Source: Patiria miniata | Taxonomy: Eukaryota > Echinodermata > Asteroidea > Valvatida > Asterinidae | DNA: 64,000 nucleotides | Assembly (NCBI RefSeq): GCF_015706575.1 | Contig: NW_024037059.1 | Span: 32,436,129 to 32,500,128 of the forward strand | Direction of reading: 5' to 3' | Shown here: piece by piece, positions 11,196 to 22,644 of the stretch | Position numbering within the stretch: the first letter of the stretch is position 1 | How the letters are laid out: every line of letters begins with the position of its first letter | The notes under the pieces: generated by a model | Database searches by the model: none | Told to the model about the DNA's origin: nothing | The model's input: the letters and a program-made list of their open reading frames with translations, nothing else | Program-made: the position numbers and the translations under genes

Positions 11196-12478
11196 TACGA
11201 CGGACTCGTATTCAAGTCACCAAACATCAAGTCCGAGCTTGAGTCACCTCTTCCGAGTCCCGAGTCATCTAGGTGAAGTCCGAATCATGAGTCACAAAGG
11301 TCGAGTCTGAGTCACAAGTCACCTTTAATATTTACGGGAAATAAATTTGTAGGTACAGGTGAAACCTAACAATGTAAATGATTAAATTGTTCACAGCTTT
11401 TCTCTCATTTATTACAGGTCAAAAAAGCACGGCACCAGTGTCTGGAAAGGATACTCTGGGACCAAACACTATCAAACTTGCATTTACGCAATATCAAGTT
11501 GACGATGGGGTACATTTTTCGATACATTGATTTCCCAAATCAATATCGGAAACAAGCCAGCTGCATGCAATGTGTATGTTCAGTACTTAGATGCATTTCT
11601 TCTGCTAGGCACAGACTGTACGCTTGCTCAGGAGAGGACTGTCTTCAAAATAATTCATAATTAAATTGTTGACAAAAATTTTGGTCAAGTCTCGAGTCAC
11701 ACAGGCAGTGTTGGAGTCGAGTCCTCAAATCCAAGTACAGGGTACTCCAAGTACTTTAGGGGCGAGTCCAGGGCCGAGTCCAAGTATACTGTGAAGAGTC
11801 AGAGTCCAAAGCACCGAGTACGAGTACATTAAAGGCTGAGTACTGGGCCAAGTCCGAGTACCCAAGTCTGTGTCCGAGTCCGAGTACAATACCATAATAT
11901 TTAAAAATCCTGAAATGGCCTTACTGGTAACTATGAAGTGGCGAGTGGACATAAAAAGCATGCGCTTGGGCTACTCCCAATTCACGAATCCTCAGAGCTT
12001 CAACTTTGAATGTTAGTACCATTGGGGAGGTGGGAACTAGACTAGGAAAAACATTCCTTGTACCCAGCACACGGTATAAGGCCGTATTACAGACTGCAAC
12101 CGTGCCACCGTGCTAGCGTTGCATTCCAGGTTGAGCTATGGAATTGATTTATACTCTCGAGTACTGGAATTGAGTGCGGAGTACCAAACAATCAAGTTCA
12201 TGCAAAATTTGAGTACAAAGAATCAAGTATGGGCCAAGTCCAAATAATTGTCGAGTACTGATCGTCGAGTACGGGCAGAGTACTTGCGTGTACTCCAGTT
12301 GTACTTGAGTACGAGTACTCCAATACTGCACGCCGGTCGCGTCCGAGTCCAAGTCCACAGGGTCGAGTCCGAGTCCGAGTCATATGTCATCATGTCTCGA
12401 GTTCGAGTCCGAGTCACACAAAATGGGACTCGAATTGTACTGAAGTCCGAGTCACGAGTCATACAAGTCTGCAATATG
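11196..12478. repeat. Degenerate GAGTCC/GAGTCA array, split by a hAT-like element
   Basis: Dense variants of GAGTC, AAGTCC and CGAGTC occupy 11196-11330, 11680-11705 and 12337-12475. The array is interrupted by the hAT-like element 11706-12328, whose own subterminal words (GAGTAC, AAGTAC) are similar but distinct. The outer array probably belongs to an older related element whose ends I could not define. Confidence 0.6.
11706..12328. mobile_element. hAT-like non-autonomous element with GAGTAC/GAGTCC subterminal arrays
   Basis: Left end CAGTGTTGGAGTCGAGTCC; right end, read inward, CAGTATTGGAGTACTCG. Flanking octamers are CACACAGG (11698-11705) and CACGCCGG (12329-12336), 6 of 8 matching. CAGTGTTGG-type ends with 8-bp duplications are typical of hAT elements. 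Both subterminal regions are filled with GAGTAC/AAGTAC/GAGTCC words. No transposase is present in the 623 bp. Confidence 0.7.
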
Positions 12479-12479
12479 A

Positions 12480-13760
12480 TCATGGCCTGATACAGAGAAT
12501 GTGTTCGGAGCAAATCTTAAAACATGGCTCACTGACTGAACTCTTGAAATGGGTCAAATTTTGGAAACCGTTTTGTCAAAATGCTGCTTTTCACTATTTT
12601 TTAAAATTTATTTTCGGAACACAAAGCAGGTCTCGTTATATGACCCCCCTCCCCCTCCATTTCAATCCACCTGGTCTAGTTCATAATTCATTGATTATGC
12701 ATTATTGTAGTTTGTACATCATTTGATACATAATCGCTTCATATTGGCTTGTTGCCTTTTTTCCAGTAATCCAACAGGGGAACTTTGATCGTTCCAAAGT
12801 ATTGATGCAAGAAAATATGATTCTGTCTTCTCACTGCAGTGAGTTAGTTTTTTGGTAAGAGTGGGAATAAGCGCATGAATTAATACTTCCAGTAACGTGT
12901 GAACACAGTATGGGATCTACAAAACTGATAATGTGTGTGAGGGGTGATGGCAGGAAGGCCATGCAAATTATGATGGACAACTATAACAGAGTTAAATGGG
13001 GATAGGTGGGGGTATGACAGTGCTTGTTATACTAGACATCTTAGCACATCTGTTCCATCCTGCTTGAGTTTCAAGAATGTTAGAATGATAATTGATACAA
13101 CAAAACAATTAACAAAATTGACGAACAGATTACCAAATGCTGGAAAGTATGATGTGGGTTATGCTTAGAGATAAATGCCAACCATACATTTCCATCTTTC
13201 TCTTGACATGCCATATAACCCCATCATGTACCATATCAGATTAGCAATCAGTCATTTAAAAGAGAAATGATCATCAATCCAGAAAAGCTGTTATATCCTT
13301 GTGCTATATAGTATGTTGCTATAACTAAAGAACTGCTACAAGCTACCTTTGAGTACCAAAGGAATATGCATCTTACTTCAACCTTGAAAAGAAACTCCCA
13401 GGGTTCACAAAGCCATTTCCCTAAATTGATGATGACTAATTTTGAATTAAAGAGAATATACAACATTTGCTTTTACTGTGATTTTCAGAAATGGATGGAT
13501 TTCGCGGGTTAGTATTTTATAGCAAATATTGTTACACTGACTTGTTTGAAGTTTTGTGTTTGGAGATGCTGGAAAAACCAAGAAAGACAATCATGTTCTT
13601 GTATCTGGTTACCGACCACATTTAAGATGAAACAGACCAATTTATAGACATCAAGGAATTATGAGGTCTAGGAACCAGTCTAGCTGGCTTGTACCCATTC
13701 ATAGGAGTGTATTCAAATTGCAATCAAAATGCTGACAAACTAAATATGGTGAATTGGGGG
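12480..13760. other. No feature recognised
   Basis: AT-rich, no convincing ORF, repeat or splice-flanked frame. Confidence 0.45.
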
Positions 13761-13878
13761 CAGTACCGGTATTTAAAAAAAAAACATTTTTTTTCCCAAC
13801 CGTGTTCGTCCGACCAGTGTTGGAAATTGATACAAAAATACCACTTTTTTTTTAAATGACGGCAAACCAGGTGCCATG

Positions 13879-14344
13879 TACTGGTAGGGGTGGGCACTTA
13901 TGGGTAGTACAGAAACTGGGTACCCGATTGAAAAAAAAAATACAGGTACCCTGGTACCCGTTAAATAAACCAACGCCAAACATGCCAACATTCAAATCTC
14001 GGAAGTTGCTGTTGAGATTGTTTACAAAGGTTCTCACCATAGTACTACTGCATCGGCGCATCAATACAGCAAGATACAAGTACAGTGAGCTTTAGAGCTT
14101 CACGGTGTAAACTGCAGCTTTCACGATCGTCATAAATGTGAAATATGTTTGGTTTTCCCACGTGGCCTGGTTTACATTTTAAAAATTCCCCACAAATGAC
14201 CGCAAAACCTTTCTTTTTCAGTGTCTGAGAAGTCACTAAGTAATTTGTAAAGTTGGTTACGGGTACCCAATCCCATAATCTAGAACTGGTTCCTAAACAT
14301 TAACGGTCGGGTACTCAGGTACCCGGTTCCGATGCACAGCCCTA
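13879..14344. mobile_element. hAT-like MITE with GGTACCCG subterminal words
   Basis: An 8-bp duplication GTGCCATG flanks the element exactly (13871-13878 and 14345-14352). The right end read inward is TAGGGCTGTGCATCGG. On the left the matching TAGGGGTGGGCAC starts six bases in, at 13885, after an extra TACTGG. The words GGTACCCG, GGTACCTG and GGGTACTC occur at both ends. The element is about 460 bp and has no ORF of its own. Confidence 0.72.
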
Positions 14345-14891
14345 GTGCCATGATTTCACAGGATGTTTTAGATTACTATACCTCATACATATTCATGATC
14401 GAGAGCCAAACTCTCACTTGTCAATTCACCATCACATGCCAGATGTTATTCTTGCTGTTCACCAAACGCCCGAGCGAGGATTCACGCACAGGGTAAATAC
14501 GCATGCGTAGTAGACTGCCGCATGGGTTACCCGCTTTACAGAGCAATCAAGGAACTGTCGCCCTGGTGCAGTACGCACGCACGAACATCGCCCAGGAGAT
14601 ATGCATGGTTGCACGGTTCGCGTAAATGTTAATTTCCAGAGCTCAATGATGCCGTACTGGAGAAAATTTATGGACCGTGTAAAGATGTCTCCTGACCAGA
14701 GAAAGTTGTACACAAACAACTGTATTTACAACATTAGTAACTGTATTATATTGCAAACGAACCGAACTAGTAATTGAAGTTGAGCAACAATATTCTTGTG
14801 GTGAGCTGTACAAGACAAGTTTCCAAGAATTTTGTTTTAGGTGCATATACAAAACAAAATCGGCAACTGAATATGTATGAAGTATAGTAAA

Positions 14892-15059
14892 ACAAATATA
14901 ACATGGTTTATTTCGGGTGGACAGTCGATATTAGCTCCCCTCGGTATTGGAAGTTGACAAACTAGTTCCCTCGGCTTCGCCTCAGGAACTAGTTTGTCAA
15001 TTTCCAATACCTCGGGGAGTGAATATCGACTGTCCACCCTCAAACCATGTTATATTTGT
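14892..15059. mobile_element. Fold-back MITE (near-perfect hairpin)
   Basis: One arm starts ACAAATATAACATGGTTT and the other ends with its complement. The inner arms (GGGTGGACAGTCGATATT, TTGACAAACTAGTTCC and their complements) pair up to an apex with CTCGGCTTCGCCTC. The whole 168 bp folds on itself with few mismatches. No coding capacity. Confidence 0.85.
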
Positions 15060-15064
15060 ATACT

Positions 15065-16255
15065 GTCACCCACTAACAGTCCAGTGGGGTATTTCATAAT
15101 AATTTGGTAGTTTTGATTTTTGATGTCTGCAAATGTGGTATATTGCCTTTAACTATTAATTAGCACATTTTTGTTATCAACTAAAGCATGCTTTACTGAC
15201 AAGCAAAAAAGACTGTAAATTTAATACTATTTTGAGTGACCTTTTCGATTTTTAAATCTGTTTGATGAGAATTTCCTCAAAATGAATCCACTCAAAACAT
15301 AGAGTCACACTTATGAGCAGTATGAATTGAAACGCTCTTCTTGAAAACCAGGGAACATTGTCAGGTAACATCACATGATTATTGAACAATACCAACTGCC
15401 TGCTGCAATCAAACCAACACAACACATTCATATATTCCGTTGATTGTTTTCCACTGACTGTTCTTTCTAGCCAGTTGATGGATTTCCTCCATTAGTACCA
15501 ATATTTGAGTAAATAAGCTGCTTGCAGAATTGCAATGGCTGTAATGTATTCTTGTTACAACTGAGTGGTGTGTCAGTAAACAGAGGCAGTTGGTAGGAGA
15601 CACATTAAATGAGATAAATATGAAGTACCTCTGGCTCCTGGTGACCAGGCAAGCAACAAAAAGCAAAACACAATAGAAATGGGTTAATTTTCACCTTGGG
15701 TATTGGTAACAAGAGCACTCAGAGCAACCCTTGCAAATTATTCTGAACTCAACCTTCATAAACCAAACATAATAAGCTGGAATATAAGTTTGTTATCTTT
15801 ACACTTGTTTAGTATCGAACCCCGATTATTTAGCAAGTTTTAACAATAAAATCATCTTTCTTTCCCTGTGTCTGGTAGGTCATGCAAACAAGACCAAATA
15901 AAGTTGGTCCCCTCAACATATTGACAGATTACAAACAGTTCCCACAATCTAGGCAGAATCCATACCCCAAATTCAGCAGAATTTTTCAAAACATTTTGAA
16001 CCTACACATACTCCTTTTGGCAATCAATTACATTTACACACATGGGTGATACTGTGATTCTCTCTTGAAATATAGCATACACAGGGTGAGTAAAAAAGAA
16101 AGAAAGAAGGAAACCCTAAATGTCAGGACCACTTTTGTTTAATGAAGTTCTGCATATAGCACTTTCAAAATCTAAGATACGAAAGCCCAAATAATAAGCT
16201 TTCTTTTAGTACAAGAATCATTCATATCACTCATGTACTTTTAAAGTTACGTAAG
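15065..16255. other. No feature recognised
   Basis: AT-rich, non-coding; nothing beyond short open frames. Confidence 0.45.
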
Positions 16256-16261
16256 TTTGCA

Positions 16262-16438
16262 CACAAGCACAGTTTTAAACTTCTGTCCAAGGATCACCAA
16301 AAAAAGGCCTGTGTTCCTTCAGCAAAAAGGAAACAATTCACATACATCCCTATCTGAATTGTTTTGGTTTTTCTGAAAGAACACTTACCATTTTTTTGTG
16401 ATCCGTGGACAGAACTTTAAAATGGTGTTTGTGTTCGA
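16262..16438. mobile_element. Degenerate fold-back element
   Basis: Arms 16262-16338 and 16362-16438 are inverted copies of each other with scattered mismatches. Examples are CACAAGCACAGTTTTAAACT against its CACAAACACCATTTTAAAGT partner, and GGATCACCAAAAAAA against GGATCACAAAAAAAT. The acceptor- and donor-like motifs inside are products of this symmetry and not exon borders. Confidence 0.65.
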
Positions 16439-16532
16439 AAGAACACCAAGGCCTATATGTGGTATAGTGTACTGCATGTAAGTCAATCAATATCAAATTC
16501 TCTAGCAATTGCATAAGCTAGGTTATCTAACG

Positions 16533-16955
16533 TGGCTACAAAAAGGGCAGGAAGGCAAATTATTCTCAAGAAGAGAATCTCTTTATGGCAGACAAGTATG
16601 AGGAATTAAAAGATATCATTGATGCCAAGCATAAGGATGCAAACACTACCAAGAAAAAGAAAGATGCATGGGCAGCCACTCTAAGCCAACAGTGTGCAAG
16701 ATTTCCACAGGTTGAAAGATCATAGGATGATTTACAATTATCTTTATTATCCAAATTAAAATCTGAGTCAAGAGAATGCCTGTCAAGAAGGCAACCAGAG
16801 CGGGAAAACTACCTAAAGAGCAAATTATGGCACAACAAAAAATCCACGACTTTTGCGAAGAAATACTGAAGCTAGAAATTGAACTGTTACATGTAAAACG
16901 CCAAGTAGGACAGTTAACTGTGCATAATGAAGATAGAGTGTTCTTAAGTCTGTAA
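16533..16955 (+). pseudogene. Myb/SANT-like DNA-binding domain protein pseudogene
   Basis: From 16555 one frame reads KANYSQEENLFMADKYEELK then DIIDAKHKDANTTKKKKDAW and AATLSQQCARFPQVERS. This has the pattern of Myb/SANT-like adaptor domains (EE-L...K-x-x-I-x-K-x-x-D-A-x-T-x-K-K-K-x-D-A-W), often partnered with Harbinger-type transposons. A TAG at about 16723 interrupts it, and reading then continues DDLQLSLLSKLKSESRECLS. After a frameshift near 16800 a second part reads KEQIMAQQKIHDFCEEILKL then EIELLHVKRQVGQLTVHNED and ends at TAA 16953-16955; this part is a probable coiled coil. The start appears as ACGTGG (ATG lost) with a further one-base shift. It is intronless; at least three disabling changes. 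Confidence 0.65.
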
Positions 16956-17054
16956 ATAGCTTACAGCTCATAACTTAAAGTATTAACGTGCTGAAAATCA
17001 AATACCACTTTGATGTTATCAAGGAAATCAAGTATTTTGCCGGGCAACCTATTT

Positions 17055-17130
17055 TTATCCCCCTGGCTGTAAGCCGGAGGGGGATATTGCGATAGCGTAT
17101 TTCTTCTGTGTGTATGTGCGTGCTTATGTC
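17055..17130. repeat. Repeat boundary with GC-rich hairpin (CCCCC...GGGGG)
   Basis: TATCCCCCTGGCTGTAAGCC and GGAGGGGGATATTGCGATAG form a short hairpin. The same block, inverted, is at 30305-30360, and each copy is followed by ACACACAGAAG-type sequence. This looks like the end of an interspersed element. Confidence 0.55.
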
Positions 17131-17489
17131 TGGGCGTGTTCATCTACATGTATTCAAACCGTGGACGAAAAATTCCAGAGAACAAAAGAGAACAATATCG
17201 TCTACGATTCCCAGCATACGTCCGCGATTGGGGTCGTGTACAAAACCTATGGGAGTCTTCCTAAAAAGTTAGAGTACAAACATTAAAGGGACAATAGGAC
17301 GTCCACGATCGACGATGTGAATGCGCTTGTATGTGCGAGTTTGTCTTACAGTCACTATGTGGAAATGTGAACAAAAGATGTCCACATAATGCAGGTTGTG
17401 TTGAAGTTATGTGGACTAAGCCGTTCCCAGTGATTGCCAATTCAATTCCTATATCATAGAAGACATGCTTTCCATGGGATGGTATGACA

Positions 17490-17935
17490 TACCTCGCAGT
17501 TCGTCTTTGTTAAGTGGCTTATCTTGTTGATGTTAATTTTTGTATATGGATCCCATATAACACTGCAGTATTCTAGCCGTGGAGGAACTAAGGCAGTATA
17601 TGCACGTTCCTTGAGCTCCTTGGAGCAGTGGTTTTAGTTGCGACGGACAAGACCTAAAATCCTGTTGGCGTTACTTGTAATTTTATAAATATGTTTGGTC
17701 CATGAAAGTTTTTGTGAGAAGTAGAGGCCCAGATAGGAGTGTTCTGAAACAGCTGTTTGTAGGTGGACTCGATGTTGTTACGAAGAAGGGATATGGTCAT
17801 GCTGTGGCATTTCTCGACGTTAAACTGCATGTGCCACTTGTCAGCCCATGACTTTCAACTGTTGAGATCTTGTTGTAGTATGGCATTATCTTCAGCAGTG
17901 GAGATTGTTCTATAGAGTTAACATAACCAGGTTAC
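17490..17935 (-). pseudogene. Non-LTR retrotransposon RT fragment (Jockey superfamily)
   Basis: The minus strand decodes with several stops and shifts to the RT palm-to-thumb region: LYRTISTAEDNAILQQDLNS, SWADKWHMQFNVEKCHSM, then YLGLYFSQKLSWTKHI in a second frame, ITSNANRILGLVRRNLK, and LEYCSVIWDPYTK. This order (D-L-x-x-W-x-x-x-W-x-M-x-F-N-x-x-K-C, L-G-L, R-x-L-E-Y-x-x-x-x-W-D-P-Y) is that of Jockey-superfamily LINEs. YxDD would lie just outside the fragment. Dead. Confidence 0.72.
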
Positions 17936-18660
17936 TAGTGCAGTACTCACACCAACAGATTCCAACAAACCCTGGTGTTGGAGTTTGACTGGATGGGGAT
18001 TGTTAGGGTTAAAGATGCAGAACTGGCACTGATAGTTTTCTTGGAACACCACTTGAAGCCCATGTACTCTTTGCAGCCAGTACTGCAGCGACATCTGAAA
18101 AGTCTGCTGCTTGGAAGGACAATTTGATAGCATCTAAGCAAACAGATAAGGACTGTCTGGATCTGGATGAAGTGTCTTGGGGATTGGTTGTACCAGAAGG
18201 TCTGGATATTTGGAAAGACAAGTGGTGGGTGGATAATGAGAACCAGGAGGCAAGAAAAAGCATTAGAGGGACTCACAATAAGTCAATCACCCAGTTACAT
18301 GTAGATGTAACGGCACATATATGGTATGCTGAAGACACAGGACTGCAACTAACCCCTTGGTGATACTGGTAACGATATGGGGGTGCAGCGCAAAGGCCAG
18401 GGTACACAAATAGGCTTCCATCAGGCCCAGGAATGTGGCCCACTAACCCAGAGGGAGAGTTTGCCAGACAGTAGCCAATGTTTCTATTCGGAAGTGATTT
18501 GGTTGAATGAAAGCACTATTAAGGGACCAAAGGTTGATGATTGGTGGTTAAATGCCCGACTTCTTTGAAGTCAGGATGAAAATCGAAGAGAAAACCATGA
18601 CTGTGTTTTGAAGAGGAACCATGGTTTTCTTGTCTTTAGAGGTATAATTTCCTACTCCAG
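17936..18660. other. No identified gene; overlapping open frames
   Basis: Both strands are open for 60-110 codons (17947-18276 minus, 18124-18363 plus). The plus frame (ASKQTDKDCLDLDEVSWGL) is rich in charged and Trp residues. I cannot assign either. The region adjoins tyrosine-recombinase retrotransposon remnants and may belong to them. Confidence 0.3.
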
Positions 18661-18669
18661 GCAATTCCG

Positions 18670-18876
18670 CTAATGGAACATAAATTTGATGTCCTGTGTA
18701 ATCACTGTCCCTTGGGTCCACGCAATCGTTGTGATTTGAAGGAACATGTTTATCTGTAGGACACTGTTTAAGTAGATGTGAGCGTCATGATGCCGGAAGT
18801 CAGGCTTGGCTGTAGCCCAGTTGAAAGGGTGGCTTGCCCTGACAGACTGGGTAGTGTAAGAGTGACAAAAACCCAC
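18670..18876 (-). pseudogene. Possible tyrosine-recombinase C-terminal remnant
   Basis: The minus frame contains YTTQSVRASHPFNWATAKPD followed by FRHHDAHIYLNSVLQ. The order S-x-R...L/F-x-H-H-x-A-x-x-Y-L loosely matches the box II R/H-x-x-R and Tyr region of DIRS-type recombinases. The match is short and degenerate. It lies downstream, on the same strand, of an RNase H remnant at 20110-20312, which is the expected order. Confidence 0.25.
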
Positions 18877-19214
18877 TTGATTGCTCCTTTTCCAGTTGTC
18901 TGTGCACGCAAAACAGATGATTTACCTGAGGGTTGATTCTTCTATTCTTTCCTCTGTCTCCAGGTATTTGGCTTCTTTCAGCCTAAACGTCACCAAACTC
19001 ACTATCAAATACATGTAAGCCACTGTCAATGAGGATTAGTTCTTTATAATGTGCTCTTTGGATCCCAGGGAAGGCCAGAAAGGTTAAATACTAACAATGA
19101 GTGCCACAAGGAAGTGAAGTTGCTACCCCAGTATCAAACTCTCATAGGTATGAGCCTAAACAAGTCGTCCAAATAACTGGCTGTATAGAAGGGATGAAAG
19201 GGATGTGGGTTTGG

Positions 19215-20111
19215 AATCCCGGGACATACCGTTATTTCGTTTTACCGTTTTGGATTTCCTCAAAAACAAAAACAGTAAACAAACCATTGACTGTTTTCTC
19301 GTTTTACAGTTTTGTAAAATGGTCAAACGGTATAAAGTCACACACAAAAAAACAATTAGGCCTACCTCTTTTATTGTAAAAAGCGATAAACGGTTAGTTG
19401 CTTTACTTTTCGAGTGTTGTTTTACAAAAACATGACAATGACAAAATGGTCAATAGTCTTGTCGACTATTAAGGTTTGGCAATTAAGCAATGCACCTTGG
19501 GATTGAGTCACTGCCTGGCAAATTGCCCTCCTTACATTTATGTTGTTCGCACGACAGAATTGCGAATATTGGCTATTGAACTTTGAAGAGCCGCGCCGAA
19601 CTCCAATTTCCTTCAACATAATCTGCAACGTCTTCATACATTAATATCATCCCGTATCCCTTGTGAATTTCCTCCTTGAAATTTCCCAGTGCCATTTTTG
19701 CTTGTAACTGTTTAAGCCCCACCAACTGAATCGCAGTGGATGGGCTCAGGGTCACGCCAGGAATCACACCACGCATTAATTCGTGCACGGCATGATCCCC
19801 CTCCACCCCCTTGCCCACCGCCACAAAATGCACTACGGACGGTTAACTGTTACACTGAACAGTCTGTATTCAATACTGACCGTTTTGCTGTTTTTCAAAG
19901 TTATTTGTGTAAAACTGTAAAACAAAAATCATTGATCGTTATGCTGTAATGAATTTTATTAACTGATAAAACTGAATAACCTATTTATCTGAATACCATT
20001 CGACCGTTTTACAAAACTGTAAAACGACAAAACAGTCAATGGTTTGTTTACTGTTTTTGTTTGTGAGGAAATCCAAAACGGTAAAACGAAATAACGGTAT
20101 GTACCGGGATT
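19215..20111. mobile_element. Non-autonomous DNA transposon with ~135-bp terminal inverted repeats
   Basis: Left end AATCCCGGGACATACCGTTA and right end read inward AATCCCGGTACATACCGTTA. The similarity continues about 135 bp, through TTTACCGTTTTGGATTTCCT and CAAACCATTGACTGTTTT, on both arms (19215-19350 and 19975-20111). The roughly 600-bp core has no recognisable ORF. It interrupts a DIRS-type RNase H remnant. A target duplication could not be defined. Confidence 0.7.
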
Positions 20112-20312
20112 GTGTGAAGTGTCCAATACATCGAAGACATGTTGGGCCATTGGACAATGTAGAGAGCATTCTGTGGAAATCGCACAGCCCCGTGATAGCA
20201 TCTCTGCAATCATGTTGTCTTTGCCAGACAGGTGGCTTGTTTGCACTAGTTGTAGTAAAACCTGGCTAGCGATGCTCCATCTGGGAAGCTTCCATGTTAG
20301 TAGTATGCACAA
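20110..20312 (-). pseudogene. RNase H C-terminal remnant of a DIRS-type retrotransposon
   Basis: Minus-strand frame reads SHLSGKDNMIAEMLSRGCAI then STECSLHCPMAQHVFDVL. This matches the end of DIRS RNase H (HIPGxxNxxADALSR...TEWSLxPxVAQxIF), which in the better copy at 50.7 kb is HIPGEENVTADALSRG. The catalytic Asp of ADALSR is replaced (AEMLSR). The reading is cut at 20.11 kb by the long-TIR element. Confidence 0.5.
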
Positions 20313-20329
20313 GGAAGGACAATGAGTGC

Positions 20330-20790
20330 CCCCCCCCCCCCCCCCGGAACTTCATGTAAGACGCTACTGTTGAGCAAGGGTATATTGCATATAAAGTTCT
20401 GATGTGAAAGCCACCATTCCAGATGGGACTAAATTATAGGGTTTATGAGGACAGGCTGGGTAATGGCATCCTTGGCGTGGGAAGCTGGAACAGCTTTGCG
20501 ACTGAGACCCGGAATGTTGCCTAATTCGGGAAAGGTGGCATGAAGAATGCCCAGAAGAAGCTTGAGTGCGGTATGGTCCATGTCATAATATGGTGAGGCG
20601 GTGGACACACCGGTATCGAGCATGTGTATAGCTGTCCCATACTCTAGGGCAATTTGACAGTAAAAGCTTGACACTTCAGAAGAGAATTTCACATTTCAAG
20701 TGCATATAACATACACACATGATTTTGAACAAATTGTTCTTACAGGTCTACCACTACTAATTGAGGTCCTTCTAATTTTTATTATATAAA
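20330..20790. other. C run and unassigned sequence
   Basis: A run of 18 C at 20329-20346 is followed by sequence with an 87-codon minus frame (20429-20692) of unknown family (HTALKLLLGILHATFPELGN). It may belong to the same retrotransposon remnant. Unassigned. Confidence 0.3.
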
Positions 20791-20795
20791 TATTA

Positions 20796-22644
20796 CTAAG
20801 GCCAAACAAAAAAAATGGTGTGTTTACGGTAACCCGACCGACCTGGAATTTTTTCGGCCAAATTGCCGACCTCAAACTTTTTATTGCCATTTTGAAGGTT
20901 GATAATTGACAAATTTCAAACATTTCAAGTACTTTTAATTATTTGCCATGAACAAAAACCATTTTCCACACTTGAATCTGACCATGATTTGACACAAACA
21001 TACTTGTGTTAAACGTGCGAAAATCGCGATGATCTCAAAACTTGAATTCTCAAACTACGAAGTACGATTATTTGTGCACAAACGTATCTGGGTACGCCTG
21101 GCTGCCCGACGGACGGCATGGTTCTTCCCACGTACAAACGTGCGTATAGCTATAGGCCCGATACGCTGGAATTGCGGCCGGCCCGATACGCTGACAAAAA
21201 AATGCCGATCACATTTTTTAGCCCCTGATACGCACAATATAATTATCATACACGCCATTAAAATGCACAATTTGATCGTTACATACGCCATTATTTCATC
21301 TTGACATGCAAAATCTTGACCAAAATCCTGTTTTTCTGATGCATGTGTGATCAAAATGCACACGATGATGTGTTCTGTCGTCGACCACCAGCAGCACCCA
21401 GCTAACATACAGCATGGTACACTGGTTCCCTTCGCCAGCTAACGGAATCAATGCTATGATGAAGGACCGGAACCAGTGACTACTGCCTCTCTCACCGGTC
21501 CATACTTCGTAGCATGATGATGTAGTGGGCCGAAGTTGGATCGTAAAAATATTACCAAACAAACATCGCTGGAGAAAGAGAATTTCTGCGAATTAATTCA
21601 CAGAACGTGATCTTTACATCGCTGGAGAAAGAGAATTTCTGCGAATTAATTCACAGAACGTGATCTTTACTTTCTGTGTATGTGTTTTCCATTAAAATGA
21701 CGAGATTGCAAAGCTCGAACTTGTGGCGAAACATCGTAGCGTGTTTCTGCAGTAGTGCAAGATTTTCGGCCACGTGGGCCGTGAGCATGGCGCGATGTTC
21801 GGCCAGCCAGGTGGAATGTTGGCGGTGCCAGCGGCCGTGATGTATGTTAAGCATAAAGTGGAATCACCGACCTCAAATATATTTTTAATTAGGTGAGGCA
21901 AGTTTTAATCACTTTTGATAGCCAGTCTTGAAAATTTTCGTGGCGCAAATGAAAATAATCCAGGCACAAAATAAACATGATTCCTTGCTCTATGATTAGT
22001 ACGAATGATGCTCCATTAATCAGCACCCCCAAAAAATTGGCGAAATAATTTTCCGACCTACTGACGCTATTTTGAAAGGCATGTAATCGGAAGCAAAAGT
22101 TGTTTTTTTGTCCACCTTAATTTCTTAATTTGAAATTTACATGTAAATGTAATTCATACTTTTCTAGTTAGGAAGCAATGAAACACAGGTTGTGAAATGT
22201 TAATTTTTTATAAGTTAACAATTTTGATTTTTTTTCTTTAATTACAAAAATATTAGTGACCTACAAGATCTCCTCTGAATTTCAAGGACAAATCTTAAGA
22301 TAAAGACCCCCAGATTTGCTCTAAAATGCACCAGAGAGCTTCCAAAGTTCAAACATTTTCGGGTTGTTGAATCACAGCAAATCTTCCACCACATGTTTGA
22401 AAAAATCCTGGGGAGAACCCTGGCCGACGATACAAATTAATTTGGATTGAAATGTATCGACTGAATATCTTCAATGCTTGAATAGTGGTTTTATACAATT
22501 TTTTGCGAAAGAACACGCATGCGCATGCAGAACTGAAATGAAAAAAAAAATTACAAAATAAAATTATTTCCCTACCTACCTACATGTACCTGGATTTTTT
22601 TCAGGCCGTTACCATAAACACACAATTTTTTTTGTTTGGCCTAA
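20796..22644. mobile_element. DNA transposon with ~38-bp inverted ends, non-autonomous
   Basis: Left end CTAAGGCCAAACAAAAAAAA with TGGTGTGTTTACGGTAAC; right end read inward CTTAGGCCAAACAAAAAAAA with TTGTGTGTTTATGGTAAC. The 1.85-kb interior has no transposase ORF but contains a perfect 53-bp tandem duplication (21564-21669). I could not assign a superfamily. Confidence 0.65.
21564..21669 (+). repeat. Perfect tandem duplication, 2 x 53 bp
   Basis: The 53-base unit starting CATCGCTGGAGAAAGAGAAT and ending ACGTGATCTTTA occurs twice with no mismatch (21564-21616, 21617-21669). Confidence 0.95.

Noticed and set aside
16381..16395. Donor-like CTTAC at 16387 as an exon border
   Set aside because: It lies inside a fold-back arm and has no open frame next to it.
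17947..18363. Overlapping 79-109-codon frames as host exons
   Set aside because: Both strands are open without splice signals or a recognisable family; kept only as an unassigned stretch.
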